Shown: positions 45,073-54,024 of the stretch, piece after piece
How the letters are laid out: each line of letters begins with the position of its first letter
Numbering within the stretch: the first letter of the stretch is position 1
Assembly (NCBI GenBank): GCA_964410915.1
Contig: CAYPIU010000001.1
Location: forward strand, 62,001 to 126,000
DNA: 64,000 bases
Direction of reading: 5' to 3'
DNA from: CAZFJG01 sp964410915
GTDB taxonomy: Bacteria; Synergistota; Synergistia; Synergistales; JAFGMB01
Notes under the pieces: model-generated
Told to the model about the DNA's origin: nothing
Database searches by the model: none
Seen by the model: the letters and a program-made list of their open reading frames with translations, nothing else
Position numbers and translations under genes: made by a program

Positions 45073-47621
45073 ATGTATAAAGCTCATTGCATGAATTCAG
45101 AAGATCTTCTCAGATCTTTAGGGACTGGTTCTGAACACGGATTAGCTGAAAAAGATATCACAATGCTTCAGAACATATATGGTAAGAACATTCTAAGGGA
45201 AATTAAATCGGATCCCTGTTGGAAACTATTATTGAATCAGTTCAAGACTGCAATGATATACCTTCTTGCTTTTGCTTCTTTGATAAGCCTGCTTATGGGG
45301 GAAAAGCTCGATACATCTGCCATTCTTGTTGTTATCTTTCTAAATGCCTTTGTTGCATTTTTAACAGAATTTAGAGCAGAGAGATCGCTGCAAGCTCTTA
45401 AATCAATGACATCTCCTGAGTCAAAGGTCATTTGGTCTGGTAAAACCCTTATTGTTAAATCAGAGGATCTTGTTCCCGGAGATATAATCTTACTTGAAGC
45501 AGGCGATATTGTACCTGCTGATGCAAGAATACTTATTTTCAAAAATCTTATGGTCAATGAAGCATCTCTTACAGGAGAATCTCTTCCTGTTGTAAAGACA
45601 GACCAGATACTTGAAGAGAATACACCTTTTTCTGACAGGCATAATTGTTTCTATTCTGGAACTTGTGTTGTCAGAGGTCGAGCAAAATGTGTTATTTTTG
45701 CCACGGGGATGGATACCGAGTTTGGGAAAATAGGAGAGATGCTCCAGACAGTTTCTTCCAGAATGACTCCTCTTGAAGAGAGACTTGCAAGATTCAGTCA
45801 TTTCCTGATATTTGCTACGGTTACCATAGCAATCCTTGTTATATTGCTGGGTTTCCTTCAGGGAAGAGGATTTTTGAAAATGCTTGAAACAGGTATTGCC
45901 CTGGCTTTAGCTGCGGTTCCTGAAGGATTACCTTTTGTTGCAACAATGGCTCTTGCGTTCGAAGTACATAAAATGGCTGGAGTCAATGCCCTTGTCCGCA
46001 ACCTTTCTTCTGTTGAGACCCTTGGTTCAACGACAATAATATGCACAGACAAGACCGGGACCCTTACAGTAAACAGGATGCAGATCAGAGCAATAGAAAC
46101 TTCCTGCGAAGAAGCTATGGAAAAGCTGATGAGAGTAAGTGTTCTGTGTAATTATGCGTCTCTTAAAGAGGATAATGGAACCGGGGACCCAATAGAGACT
46201 GCATTATTACGTTATGCTGTTGAGCATCAAGTCTCTTATGAAAAAGTGCGAAGGGAATTTCCCCGGATCAATGAAGAACCGTTTGATTCTGAAACCAGAA
46301 GGATGATCACCTGGCATACTTCTGGAGTTGCTATGAAAGGTGCTCCTGAAGAAATAATCAGTCAGTGTATTGGAACCATGGAAAAAGACCACTTGCGCAA
46401 ATCTGATGAAACTATCAGGGCTGAGTGGCTTGGAAAAGTACAGAAACTTGCTTCCAGGGGTATGAGGACATTGGCATTTGCATGGGGTAATAACCTTGAA
46501 AGCATGTATTTCTCAGGGTTGGCCGGTTTTGATGATCTGCCAAGAAAAGAAGTCGCTTCTTCTGTCGAACTTTGTCATAAAGCTGGTATCCATGCGGTAA
46601 TGGTGACAGGTGATCATCTTTTCATTGCAGAAACCATAGCCAGAGAGACAGGCATTATGGACAATTCCCATAGATCCGCTGTTTCAGGTGAAGAACTGAA
46701 TAATATGTATGAGTCGGATATTGCCGATATTGCTGGACAAATTGCTGTTTTTGCAAGGGTTGATCCAGAGCACAAACTTAAAATCGTCAGAGGATTACAA
46801 GAGGCTGGAGAAGTAGTAGCCATGACCGGAAATGGGGTAAATGATGCCGTTGCTCTTCATCACGCTAACGTTGGAGTAGCAATGGGTATTCAGGGTTCAG
46901 AAGTAAGTAAAGAGGCCTCTGATATTATACTTCAGGATGATATCAGAGGTACAATAGTACAGGCAGTAAAGGAAGGCAGAAGAATATTTGATAATATCCG
47001 AAAAGCTGTTCTTTTTCTTCTCAGTTGTAACCTGAGCGAGATCTTGACTTTTTTTATCAGCATCCTTTTCAGATTACCCTCAGTTTTGTTACCGCTACAG
47101 ATTCTCTGGATAAATCTTGCTACTGATGTTATACCGGCTCTTGCAATTTCTTTAGATCCCGCAGAAGTCGATATTATGAAAAGACCTCCTAAAAAAAAGT
47201 CTGAAGATATAATTACTTTTCAACATAAGTTCCAGATAGTTCTTTACAGTATTCTCATGGCACACGGAGTTCTTGGATTTTATTTGTGGACACTCTTTTT
47301 TCATTCAGGCGCATGTTCTTTAGCTAACGAGATGGGTTTTCGCACTCTTGTTTTCTCTCAACTTTTTTTGTCATTAATGTCAGGGAGGCAAGTATATTCA
47401 GAAAGCCGGATATGCTGTGGGCGAATCCCTGGTTTCTTTGGGGTATTGTTGTATCAATGTTCCTTCAGGTGAGTATCACTTTCATTCCGGTATTTCAGGA
47501 AGTACTTGAAATAGTCCCTTTAAGTTTTAAGGAATGGTCAACAGTACTTGCGGGGTCCTTACTTCCTACTTCAATAGCACAGTTAAGCAAACTCGTAAGA
47601 TCATCACGGGAGGATGGGTAA
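45073..47621 (+). CDS. Cation-transporting P-type ATPase (Ca2+ type), with -1 frameshift at a T7 run
   Basis: This is a P2A-type cation pump: actuator TGES motif (EASLTGESLPV), AVPEGLPFVATMALAFEVHKM in M4, and the phosphorylation site CTDKTGTLT (Asp326). It also has NLSEIL in M5 and LWINLATDVIPALAISLDP in M6 with Ca2+-type ligands. The first frame ends at 47472. The last membrane part instead continues in the -1 frame to 47621. Reading ...VFSQLFL then VINVREASIFRKPDMLWANPWFLW restores the family sequence, and the switch lies exactly at T7 (47363-47369). The combined product is about 849 residues. The hinge motif reads TGNGVNDAVAL instead of TGDGVNDAPAL (Asn587), a rare change at a Mg2+ ligand. 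ATG 45073 is chosen; the frame from 44992 overlaps cobO. Sequencing error, pseudogene or programmed shift are all possible. Confidence 0.82.
47363..47370 (+). promoter_or_regulatory. Putative slippery site / homopolymer in the ATPase gene
   Basis: The zero frame reads CAA CTT TTT TTG TCA. T-TTT-TTG fits the X-XXY-YYZ pattern, and a -1 slip there joins the two frames seamlessly. A seven-T run is also a common place for indel errors. Confidence 0.5.
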
Positions 47622-47622
47622 G

Positions 47623-48669
47623 TTGAAAAAAAGAGCGGTTTTAGGTATAAGTGGTGGTGTTGACAGTGCAGTTTCAGCTTATATATTAAAAAAACGTGGA
47701 TATGAGGTCATTGGGGTTTACCTTTCTCTGCACAGTATTAAAAATGAAGTATTATCCGAGTTGGATATCTTAAGAAACTCATTAAAAATTGATATTATTG
47801 AGCACAATTGTGAAAATGAATTTAAGGATTGTGTAATATCACCTTTTATAAAATCTTATATTGATGGAAAAACTCCCAATCCATGTATAAAGTGTAATCC
47901 TCAACTTAAATTCAGAACTCTTTTCAGAATAGCTGATGAACTTGGGGTACCTTTTGTATCGACGGGACATTATGCCGGAATATCAGGACATTACCCCGAT
48001 AGATATCTTATCCGAGGGCAGGATCGGATAAAAGATCAGAGTTATATGCTGTATCGTCTCGATAAAAAGTGGTTGAACAGGATCATATTTCCTCTTGGCT
48101 CGATGGATAAAGATACTGTTAAAAGAATTGCTGAGGATATAATTCCCGGGAATCCCGGATTTAAGAAGGAAAGTCAGGATATATGTTTTCTTAAAGGACA
48201 GACTTTGTTTGATTTTCTGAAAGGAGAAACATCATCCTCTCAGACTGAAGGTAAAATAATAGACAGACAAGGTAATATTCTGGGTAAACATAAAGGGATT
48301 TTCAGTTATACTATAGGTCAGAGGAAGGGTTTAGGTCTTTCAGGAGGGCCATGGTTCGTTCATTCTATAGATCCTGACTCAAATATCCTTGTAGTTTCCG
48401 GCGAAGAAGACATAAAATCGGATTCTATATATTGTGAAGAAGCAGTATGGCACAATCCCCTTGTTGATAAAAATGAGATATTTCAGGGACAGCACAGATA
48501 CAGGGCAAAACCGTTCAGATTGAGAATATCATCTGCAGGGGAAGGAAACTTTACGGTTAAAACTTGTCAACCAGTAAAAGCAGCAGCTCCAGGCCAGGCT
48601 CTTGTCATCTATCAGGGCAACAGGGTCATTGGCGGAGGAACAATAATAGCTTCTAACAAGGAGGAATAG
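47623..48669 (+). CDS. mnmA: tRNA-specific 2-thiouridylase
   Basis: MnmA makes s2U34 in tRNAs for Lys, Glu and Gln. The 348-residue protein has the PP-loop LGISGGVDSAVSAYIL, the TPNPCIKCNPQLKFR block with the catalytic Cys, FVSTGHYAGISG, RIKDQSYMLYRL, and KESQDICFLKG with the second Cys, then SYTIGQRKGLGLSGGPWFV. The TTG at 47623 is chosen because GGGAGG lies 9 nt upstream; the ATG at 47614 abuts that site. It begins just after the ATPase end. Confidence 0.94.
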   Translation: MKKRAVLGISGGVDSAVSAYILKKRGYEVIGVYLSLHSIKNEVLSELDILRNSLKIDIIEHNCENEFKDCVISPFIKSYIDGKTPNPCIKCNPQLKFRTLFRIADELGVPFVSTGHYAGISGHYPDRYLIRGQDRIKDQSYMLYRLDKKWLNRIIFPLGSMDKDTVKRIAEDIIPGNPGFKKESQDICFLKGQTLFDFLKGETSSSQTEGKIIDRQGNILGKHKGIFSYTIGQRKGLGLSGGPWFVHSIDPDSNILVVSGEEDIKSDSIYCEEAVWHNPLVDKNEIFQGQHRYRAKPFRLRISSAGEGNFTVKTCQPVKAAAPGQALVIYQGNRVIGGGTIIASNKEE

Positions 48670-48671
48670 GT

Positions 48672-51125
48672 ATGTCTGATTTTGAAGGATTGAGATTGCC
48701 TGTTGCAAAGCTCCGTAAAATGACAAACATTAAAAATCTAGGGTTTGATTCTACAAGTTCTCTTGAATGCCTTAAGGATTTTATTGGTCAGAAACGAGCT
48801 ATAAAGGCAATGGGTTTTGGTCTTGCTGTAAAAGGAAAAGGATACAATATCTTTGTGGCAGGGGATACAGGCAGTGGCAGGACTACCTATGCTCATGAGA
48901 GACTGAATGCTGCTGCAAAAGAAATGAATGCTCCCAGTGACTGGATCTATGTATATAATTTCGATGATCCATCCAAACCTCTTTCTATCAATCTCAAAGC
49001 TGGTCTTGCCAGGGAAATGGAATCAACCTTTGAAAATCTTCTGGAAGAACTGAAAGTTACCATAAGTAAAGCTTTTGAGAAAAGTCAGTACGAGGATTCC
49101 AAAGCTCAGCTTGTTAAATCATTTCAGGAAGAAGTTAATGAACTGATGGAAGAAGTTCGTAAATGGGCATCGGAAAAAGGTTTTACTTTAAAGAGAACTC
49201 CACAGGGTTTTGTAAACATCCCCATGAAGGAAGAGACAGATGAAAATGGGGAGAGTGAAGTCAGGGAAATTCAACAGGAAGAATTTGAAAAACTGAGTGA
49301 GGAAGAACAAAAGCAACTTGAAGAAAAATCCGAGGAAGTATCACAAAAAACACTTGAGGTCCTGCGGACAATAAGAGACAAGGAAAAATCACTCAAAAAA
49401 AAGATAAGCAAACTTGAGGAAGAGATCTGTCGAGCTGCAGTAACACCTTACCTTGAGGATATCAAAGAAAAATATACAGATAATGAAACACTTAGAAAAT
49501 GGATTGATTCCCTTACCGAGGATATTGTCGGTAATTTTAATCTTTTCGTTGCTTCCGCGAAAGACGAGAATACTGAACTTGATCTCAGTAGATATTCCAT
49601 TAATTCTTTTGTCAGTAATGATCCTGAAAAAGGTGCACCTGTAGTATGGGCAACAAATCCGACCTATTACAACCTGATAGGCAAACTCGAATATGAAAGC
49701 AGACAGGGATATCTTTATACTGATTTTCACAAGATCATTGCAGGGGATATTCATAGAGCAAATGGAGGATTCCTGCTTATTGATGCTGAGAAACTTCTTA
49801 GAAACTTTATGTCCTGGGAAGCCTTGAAAAGGGTTCTCAATACAGGTGAGATATCTGTTGAAAATCTTGGGGAACAGTATGGTGCTATTCCTGTTTCTTC
49901 TTTAAGGCCTCAACCCATAAATGTAAATGTTAAAGTCGTTATTGTAGGAACGAGATATCTTTATCGTTTGCTCCAGATCTATGATCCTGAATTCCAGAAA
50001 ATGTTCAAGATCAAGGCTGATTTTGACATTGATATGCCAAGAACACATGAAACGGAAGAGCAGATGGCCAGGTTTGTAGCCAGTTATATACATAAAGAAA
50101 AAGGTATCTGTCCGTTCAGTTGTGATGGGGTGGCTGAGGTAATAGACTGGTCCTGTAGACTTGCGGAGCACCAGGATAGAATGTCTACACAGTTTAACAA
50201 GCTCACAGAAGTGATAGTTGAGTCGTCTGCCTGGGCCCAGATGGAAGGTTCTGAGACAGTAGGATCAGAACATGTTTATAAAGCAATTCAGGAAAAGAAG
50301 TTTCGTTCAAATCTTGTTCAGGAACGAATTGAAAGAGCTTTTCAGGAGAACATCATAAGAATTGAAACTTCAGGAGAGAGAGTTGGCCAGATAAATGGGC
50401 TGTCTGTAGTTTCACTGGGAGATTACGAATTCGGACATCCATCACGAATTACAGCAAATGTTTATATGGGTAAGGAGGGTGTTGTAAATATTGAAAGAGA
50501 AGTTAAAATGGCTGGTCCTATACATAACAAGGGGCTTATGACTCTTTCAAGTTATCTAGGGAAACAGTACGCACAGGAGATTCCACTTTCTTTAACGGCC
50601 ACGCTTTCATTTGAACAGAACTATGGGGGAATTGAAGGTGATAGTGCTTCTTCAACTGAATTGTACTGCCTACTCTCTGCTTTAGCAGATCTTCCTTTAA
50701 AACAGAATATTGCTGTAACAGGGTCGGTCGACCAGTTTGGCAACATTCAGCCGATCGGTGGAGTAAACGAGAAAATCGAAGGCTTTTTTAATTATTGCAG
50801 ATACAACGGTCTTACAGGGGATCAGGGTGTAATGATACCGCAACAGAATAAAATAAATCTTATGCTGAACAGAGAAGTTATTGAAGCTGTTGAAAAAGGG
50901 CAGTTCAATATATGGGCTATAGAAAATATAAGCCAGGGTATTGAATTATTAACAGGAGTTCCTGCCGGTATTGCTGATGCTGAAGGCAAGTTTGAGGAAA
51001 AAACAGTTCATTTCAGGGTCAAATCAAAACTGCAACAATGGACAAGAAAGATCGCCAGCCTTAATAAGGGGCTTGGAGAATCTGAAGAAACAAGGAAGAC
51101 GGATGGGACAGCCCCGGTTAGCTGA
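48672..51125 (+). CDS. Lon-family (S16) ATP-dependent protease, AAA_32 type
   Basis: This 817-residue LonB/YcbZ-like protein has an AAA core. Its Walker A reads VAGDTGSGRTTYAHERL (Arg in place of the usual Lys, as is common in this subfamily) and Walker B is NGGFLLIDAEKLLRN. A highly charged, coiled-coil insertion lies at about residues 130-265 (EEFEKLSEEEQKQLEEKSEEVSQ region). The C-terminal S16 protease has the Ser-Lys dyad in EGDSASSTE (Ser658) and GVNEKIEGFF (Lys701), 43 residues apart as in Lon. It lacks the Lon N-terminal substrate domain. Role is probably quality control; substrates unknown. It is 2 bp after mnmA. Confidence 0.9.
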   Translation: MSDFEGLRLPVAKLRKMTNIKNLGFDSTSSLECLKDFIGQKRAIKAMGFGLAVKGKGYNIFVAGDTGSGRTTYAHERLNAAAKEMNAPSDWIYVYNFDDPSKPLSINLKAGLAREMESTFENLLEELKVTISKAFEKSQYEDSKAQLVKSFQEEVNELMEEVRKWASEKGFTLKRTPQGFVNIPMKEETDENGESEVREIQQEEFEKLSEEEQKQLEEKSEEVSQKTLEVLRTIRDKEKSLKKKISKLEEEICRAAVTPYLEDIKEKYTDNETLRKWIDSLTEDIVGNFNLFVASAKDENTELDLSRYSINSFVSNDPEKGAPVVWATNPTYYNLIGKLEYESRQGYLYTDFHKIIAGDIHRANGGFLLIDAEKLLRNFMSWEALKRVLNTGEISVENLGEQYGAIPVSSLRPQPINVNVKVVIVGTRYLYRLLQIYDPEFQKMFKIKADFDIDMPRTHETEEQMARFVASYIHKEKGICPFSCDGVAEVIDWSCRLAEHQDRMSTQFNKLTEVIVESSAWAQMEGSETVGSEHVYKAIQEKKFRSNLVQERIERAFQENIIRIETSGERVGQINGLSVVSLGDYEFGHPSRITANVYMGKEGVVNIEREVKMAGPIHNKGLMTLSSYLGKQYAQEIPLSLTATLSFEQNYGGIEGDSASSTELYCLLSALADLPLKQNIAVTGSVDQFGNIQPIGGVNEKIEGFFNYCRYNGLTGDQGVMIPQQNKINLMLNREVIEAVEKGQFNIWAIENISQGIELLTGVPAGIADAEGKFEEKTVHFRVKSKLQQWTRKIASLNKGLGESEETRKTDGTAPVS

Positions 51126-51870
51126 TACCCGTAAGTGTGTCTTTCCAACAGGAGAATCTGCAAAAGAAAACCTCTCTATTTTTTCAGAAGAGGACAGAAT
51201 GTCAATTTTTTCAGTGATTGATATACTTGAGAATCTATGGGGACAGGAAAGTAATCCTCCTGTCCTATCACATGAAGATCCCATGGATGGATTGATCCTT
51301 ACATTGTTATCACAGAATACAAATGACAGGAATCGAGACAGGGCTTTTTCGAGTTTGAAAAAGGAATTTCCGGCCTGGAAAGATGTTCTTCATGCTTCAC
51401 AGGATGCTATTGCAAAAAGTATTAAAGTCGGAGGGCTGGCGAAAGTCAAATCCGAGCGAATTAAGTCCATTACAGAAAGTGTTATGCTGAGATTCGGTGA
51501 ACCAAGTCTGAGGCAGATGGGTTCTTTTAATAAAGACCAGATAGTAAGTTTTCTACAAGGTCTTCCAGGAGTAGGGCCCAAAACTATTGCCTGTATGCTT
51601 GTTTTTGAATTCCAGATTCCTGCATTCCCAGTGGATACTCATGTTCATCGTTTTTGCGTCAGGATGAAGTGGGTTCCTGAGAAAACATCCTCTCATTCAA
51701 TACAGCAAATAATGGAAGATTTTCTTCCCCGTGAAAGGATGTTAGGTGCCCATCTCAATATAATAATGCATGGAAGAAAGCTCTGTTATGCAAGAAATCC
51801 AAAATGTAAAGAATGTCCTTTATCCGCCATTTGTCCGTTTTCTGTCTATCATAATTGTTCATCAATTTAA
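51103..51870 (+). CDS. nth: Endonuclease III-like DNA glycosylase
   Basis: Nth-type enzymes excise oxidised pyrimidines and cut the DNA backbone. The protein has PMDGLILTLLSQNTNDRNRDRAF, the helix-hairpin-helix LQGLPGVGPKTIACMLV, PAFPVDTHVHRFCVRM with the catalytic Asp, and a C-terminal [4Fe-4S] cluster CYARNPKCKECPLSAIC. The catalytic Lys expected in the HhH (VGxKTA) is seen in GPKTIA. The start is ambiguous: ATG 51103 (AAGGAAG upstream, 255 residues, overlaps the protease end) or ATG 51199 (AGAGGA upstream, 223 residues, closer to the usual length). Confidence 0.9.
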   Translation: MGQPRLADTRKCVFPTGESAKENLSIFSEEDRMSIFSVIDILENLWGQESNPPVLSHEDPMDGLILTLLSQNTNDRNRDRAFSSLKKEFPAWKDVLHASQDAIAKSIKVGGLAKVKSERIKSITESVMLRFGEPSLRQMGSFNKDQIVSFLQGLPGVGPKTIACMLVFEFQIPAFPVDTHVHRFCVRMKWVPEKTSSHSIQQIMEDFLPRERMLGAHLNIIMHGRKLCYARNPKCKECPLSAICPFSVYHNCSSI

Positions 51871-51922
51871 TATGAGACTGGATTCTCAATCTTATTGTTG
51901 TGACTGATTTGATACAGGAGTA

Positions 51923-52216
51923 TCATTCCTGTTCCAAGGTTATCCTCTTAAGAACGGTTTTATATCCATCTGTTCCGTATTCAAGATATTTTTTAACTCT
52001 GCTTATTGTTGCTGCACTTGCACCAGTCTGCTGTGATATTTGCGGATATGCCAGGCCCTGATCGAGAAGACGTGCTACTTCCAGTCTTTGCGCCAGGGCT
52101 CTTATTTCTCCTATCGTTGCGATATCTTCGAGGAATGCAAAAACTTCATCAGTTTTATTGAGAGATAGAATGGCTTTTGTTAACTGGTCTGTAAGTCTGT
52201 CCTTCCATTTTTCCAT
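51923..52216 (-). CDS. yerC: YerC/TrpR-like DNA-binding regulator
   Basis: This 97-residue YerC/YecD family protein is related to the Trp repressor fold. It has LEDIATIGEIRALAQRLEVARLLDQGLAYPQISQQTGASAATISRVKKYLEYG, with the helix-turn-helix at about residues 56-80. The effector and targets of YerC proteins are not established. Its promoter overlaps a dyad (see separate entry), suggesting autoregulation. It is downstream of hisC on the same strand. Confidence 0.9.
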   Translation of the reverse strand: MEKWKDRLTDQLTKAILSLNKTDEVFAFLEDIATIGEIRALAQRLEVARLLDQGLAYPQISQQTGASAATISRVKKYLEYGTDGYKTVLKRITLEQE

Positions 52217-52269
52217 TAGAGGTCACCCCTTTTTGTCAACTTCATTGATTCACCGCTCTACTTAGACGG

Positions 52270-52297
52270 ATTGTAACATTTATAATTTATTTGTCTA
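52270..52297 (-). promoter_or_regulatory. Promoter of yerC
   Basis: On the minus strand TAGACA (52297-52292) is followed after 16 nt by TACAAT (52275-52270), about 50 nt before the yerC start. Confidence 0.7.
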
Positions 52298-52311
52298 CAT
52301 GTGGATGTAGA
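52294..52311. promoter_or_regulatory. Inverted repeat over the yerC -35 box
   Basis: TCTACAT-GTGG-ATGTAGA is a perfect 7-bp dyad that overlaps the -35 hexamer of the yerC promoter. It is a candidate operator, possibly bound by YerC itself. It also lies between the end of hisC and yerC, but no T run supports a terminator. Confidence 0.45.
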
Positions 52312-52339
52312 TCATTAAATATTCAGTTAGGGTTCAGAC

Positions 52340-53407
52340 CTAAACTGATGCTTCGGAAAAAATCTTTAACAGTTTCTTCATCTCATTTTCCTGGCCTATA
52401 GTTACGCGCATCCAGTTTTCTCTGTAAAATCCAATTTCAGGATACTTTACTTTAATATGGTTTTCTTCCAGAACTTTTTGTAAATTCTCTTTATTATTTT
52501 TATATTTCAATAGAACAAAATTGGCATCACTCTTATAAGCATTCCAGCCGGCCATTTCGTTGATCTGCTTGGTAAAACTATCTCTGATAAATCTTATGCT
52601 ATCTACACGACTTTTCATCCAGTCAGGATAATTCAGCATCATATATGCTACCTGTTCTGTAAAAATGTTTACATTAAATGGGCTTCTTATTGAGGATAAA
52701 CGACTGGTGATCGATTTGCTGCACAGTCCAAAACCACACCGAAGTCCTGCTAGACCCCATGCCTTGGAAAGTGTTTTCAGAATTACAAGATTTTTAGAAA
52801 TATTCTCATTATTAATATGTTGCAGGAAATTGTAATCCGCAAATTCAGAATAAGCTTCATCGACGATTACCGGGCATTCTGCCAATGAAATTATTGTTTC
52901 AAGAAATTCGTTATCAATACTTATCCCTGACGGATTATTGGGTGTATCGAGTAAAATCAGTGAGTAGGATCCATTCCTCAGTTGTTTTAAAAATCTCACT
53001 GTATCGATAGAAAAAATCTTTTCATCATATTTCAGTGGTATCTTATAATGTTGAAGATCAAAAACACCAGCCAGATGTTCATACTCCGAGAATGTCGGGG
53101 TCATAGAGAGGATCCTGTCCCCAGGTTTTGTGAAAGCAGAAAAAAGCATCCATAATATTTCATCTCCGCCATTACCCGCCAGTATCTGGTCTGCTGGGAA
53201 ACGATAATGTTCTGAAGCTCTGTTCCTAAGCCTTTTGTAAGAAGGATCAGGATACCTGTTAAATTGAATATTACTGATACTTTCTCTGATTTCTTCAAGA
53301 AATGCTGGTGGAAGGGGAAATGGATTTTCATTTTTATCAAGAAGAATTTCAGATATTGCCAGGGGGTGCTTTTTTGTCTGTATTAAAGGTGCGTAAGTTA
53401 ATCCCAC
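52340..53407 (-). CDS. hisC: Histidinol-phosphate aminotransferase
   Basis: This PLP enzyme transaminates imidazole acetol phosphate in histidine synthesis; many homologues also act on aromatic amino acids. The 355-residue protein has LLDKNENPFPLPPAF, FNRYPDPSYKRLR, LAGNGGDEILWMLFSAFTKPGD, LDTPNNPSGISI, PVIVDEAYSEFAD and the PLP-lysine block LKTLSKAWGLAGLRCGFGL. The GTG at 53407 has GGAGG 7 nt upstream; the longer frame to 53476 is rejected. No other his genes are here. Confidence 0.93.
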   Translation of the reverse strand: MGLTYAPLIQTKKHPLAISEILLDKNENPFPLPPAFLEEIRESISNIQFNRYPDPSYKRLRNRASEHYRFPADQILAGNGGDEILWMLFSAFTKPGDRILSMTPTFSEYEHLAGVFDLQHYKIPLKYDEKIFSIDTVRFLKQLRNGSYSLILLDTPNNPSGISIDNEFLETIISLAECPVIVDEAYSEFADYNFLQHINNENISKNLVILKTLSKAWGLAGLRCGFGLCSKSITSRLSSIRSPFNVNIFTEQVAYMMLNYPDWMKSRVDSIRFIRDSFTKQINEMAGWNAYKSDANFVLLKYKNNKENLQKVLEENHIKVKYPEIGFYRENWMRVTIGQENEMKKLLKIFSEASV

Positions 53408-53468
53408 ATTAAAACCTCCATTGCACTTCAGCGTAGCATAACAGTAGTTTGGAAAATACACACGGGAG

Positions 53469-53496
53469 TTTATCATAGCATAATGTATAATGTCAA
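53469..53496 (-). promoter_or_regulatory. Promoter of hisC
   Basis: On the minus strand a consensus TTGACA (53496-53491) is followed after 16 nt by GATAAA (53474-53469). The -10 match is moderate. Confidence 0.55.
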
Positions 53497-53589
53497 ACTG
53501 ATGTAATGCATAGCTGAACTGCTAAGTTTGATGTATTTGATCAAGAGAAATGAAATATAGGATAATCTATTTTAATCTGATTTAATGGG

Positions 53590-53618
53590 TTGACGGAAAA
53601 GGTAATGATACATATAAT
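53590..53618 (+). promoter_or_regulatory. Near-consensus promoter of the tRNA operon
   Basis: TTGACG (53590-53595), a 17-nt spacer and TATAAT (53613-53618) lie 12 nt before tRNA-Leu. It is one of the best promoters in the window. Confidence 0.95.
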
Positions 53619-53630
53619 ATGTGAGCGCTG

Positions 53631-53718
53631 GCCGGGCTGGCGGAAATGGTAGACGCACGGGACTTAAAATCCTGTGGACTTAAAGTCCGTGCGGGTTCGA
53701 GTCCCGCGTCCGGCACCA
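53631..53718 (+). tRNA. tRNA-Leu (anticodon TAA), CCA encoded
   Basis: Class II tRNA with acceptor GCCGGGC/GTCCGGC and ACCA end, anticodon stem CGGGA/TCCTG with loop CTTAAAA (anticodon TAA), a long variable arm (TGGACTTAAAGTCC region) and T arm GCGGGTTCGAGTCCCGC. It reads UUA and UUG leucine codons. Confidence 0.96.
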
Positions 53719-53742
53719 AGAGAACCTTTCAGTGCTGAATAT

Positions 53743-53821
<79 letters not shown>

Positions 53822-53823
53822 CT

Positions 53824-53900
53824 GGCGGTGTAGCTCAGTTGGCTAGAGCATACGGTTCATACCCGTAGTGTCACTGGTTCGACTCCAGTCACCGCCACCA
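53824..53900 (+). tRNA. Elongator tRNA-Met (anticodon CAT)
   Basis: Acceptor GGCGGTG/CACCGCC with ACCA, anticodon stem TACGG/CCGTA around TTCATAC. It resembles Bacillus elongator tRNA-Met along its 5' half (GGCGGTGTAGCTCAG), so Met is preferred over the CAT-bearing tRNA-Ile2 that the adjacent tilS product modifies. It should be the substrate of TmcAL. Confidence 0.9.
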
Positions 53901-53915
53901 TTTGAGTTTATAATA

Positions 53916-53943
53916 ATGGCGGGAATATGTCCCGTCATTTTTT
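53916..53943 (+). terminator. Intrinsic terminator of the tRNA operon
   Basis: ATGGCGGGA pairs with TCCCGTCAT (9 bp, one G-U) around ATATG, followed by six T. It separates the tRNAs from tilS. Confidence 0.93.
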
Positions 53944-54024
53944 AATTTCAGAAAACGGAAGTGTTCACTCACGAGTACTTATCTTAATGAACACAGAGTA
54001 CCATATGAAATTTCTGATCGTGTT

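Noticed and set aside
47412..47621. Independent 69-residue membrane protein after the ATPase
   Set aside because: Its sequence is the expected last membrane segments of the P-type ATPase, in the -1 frame.
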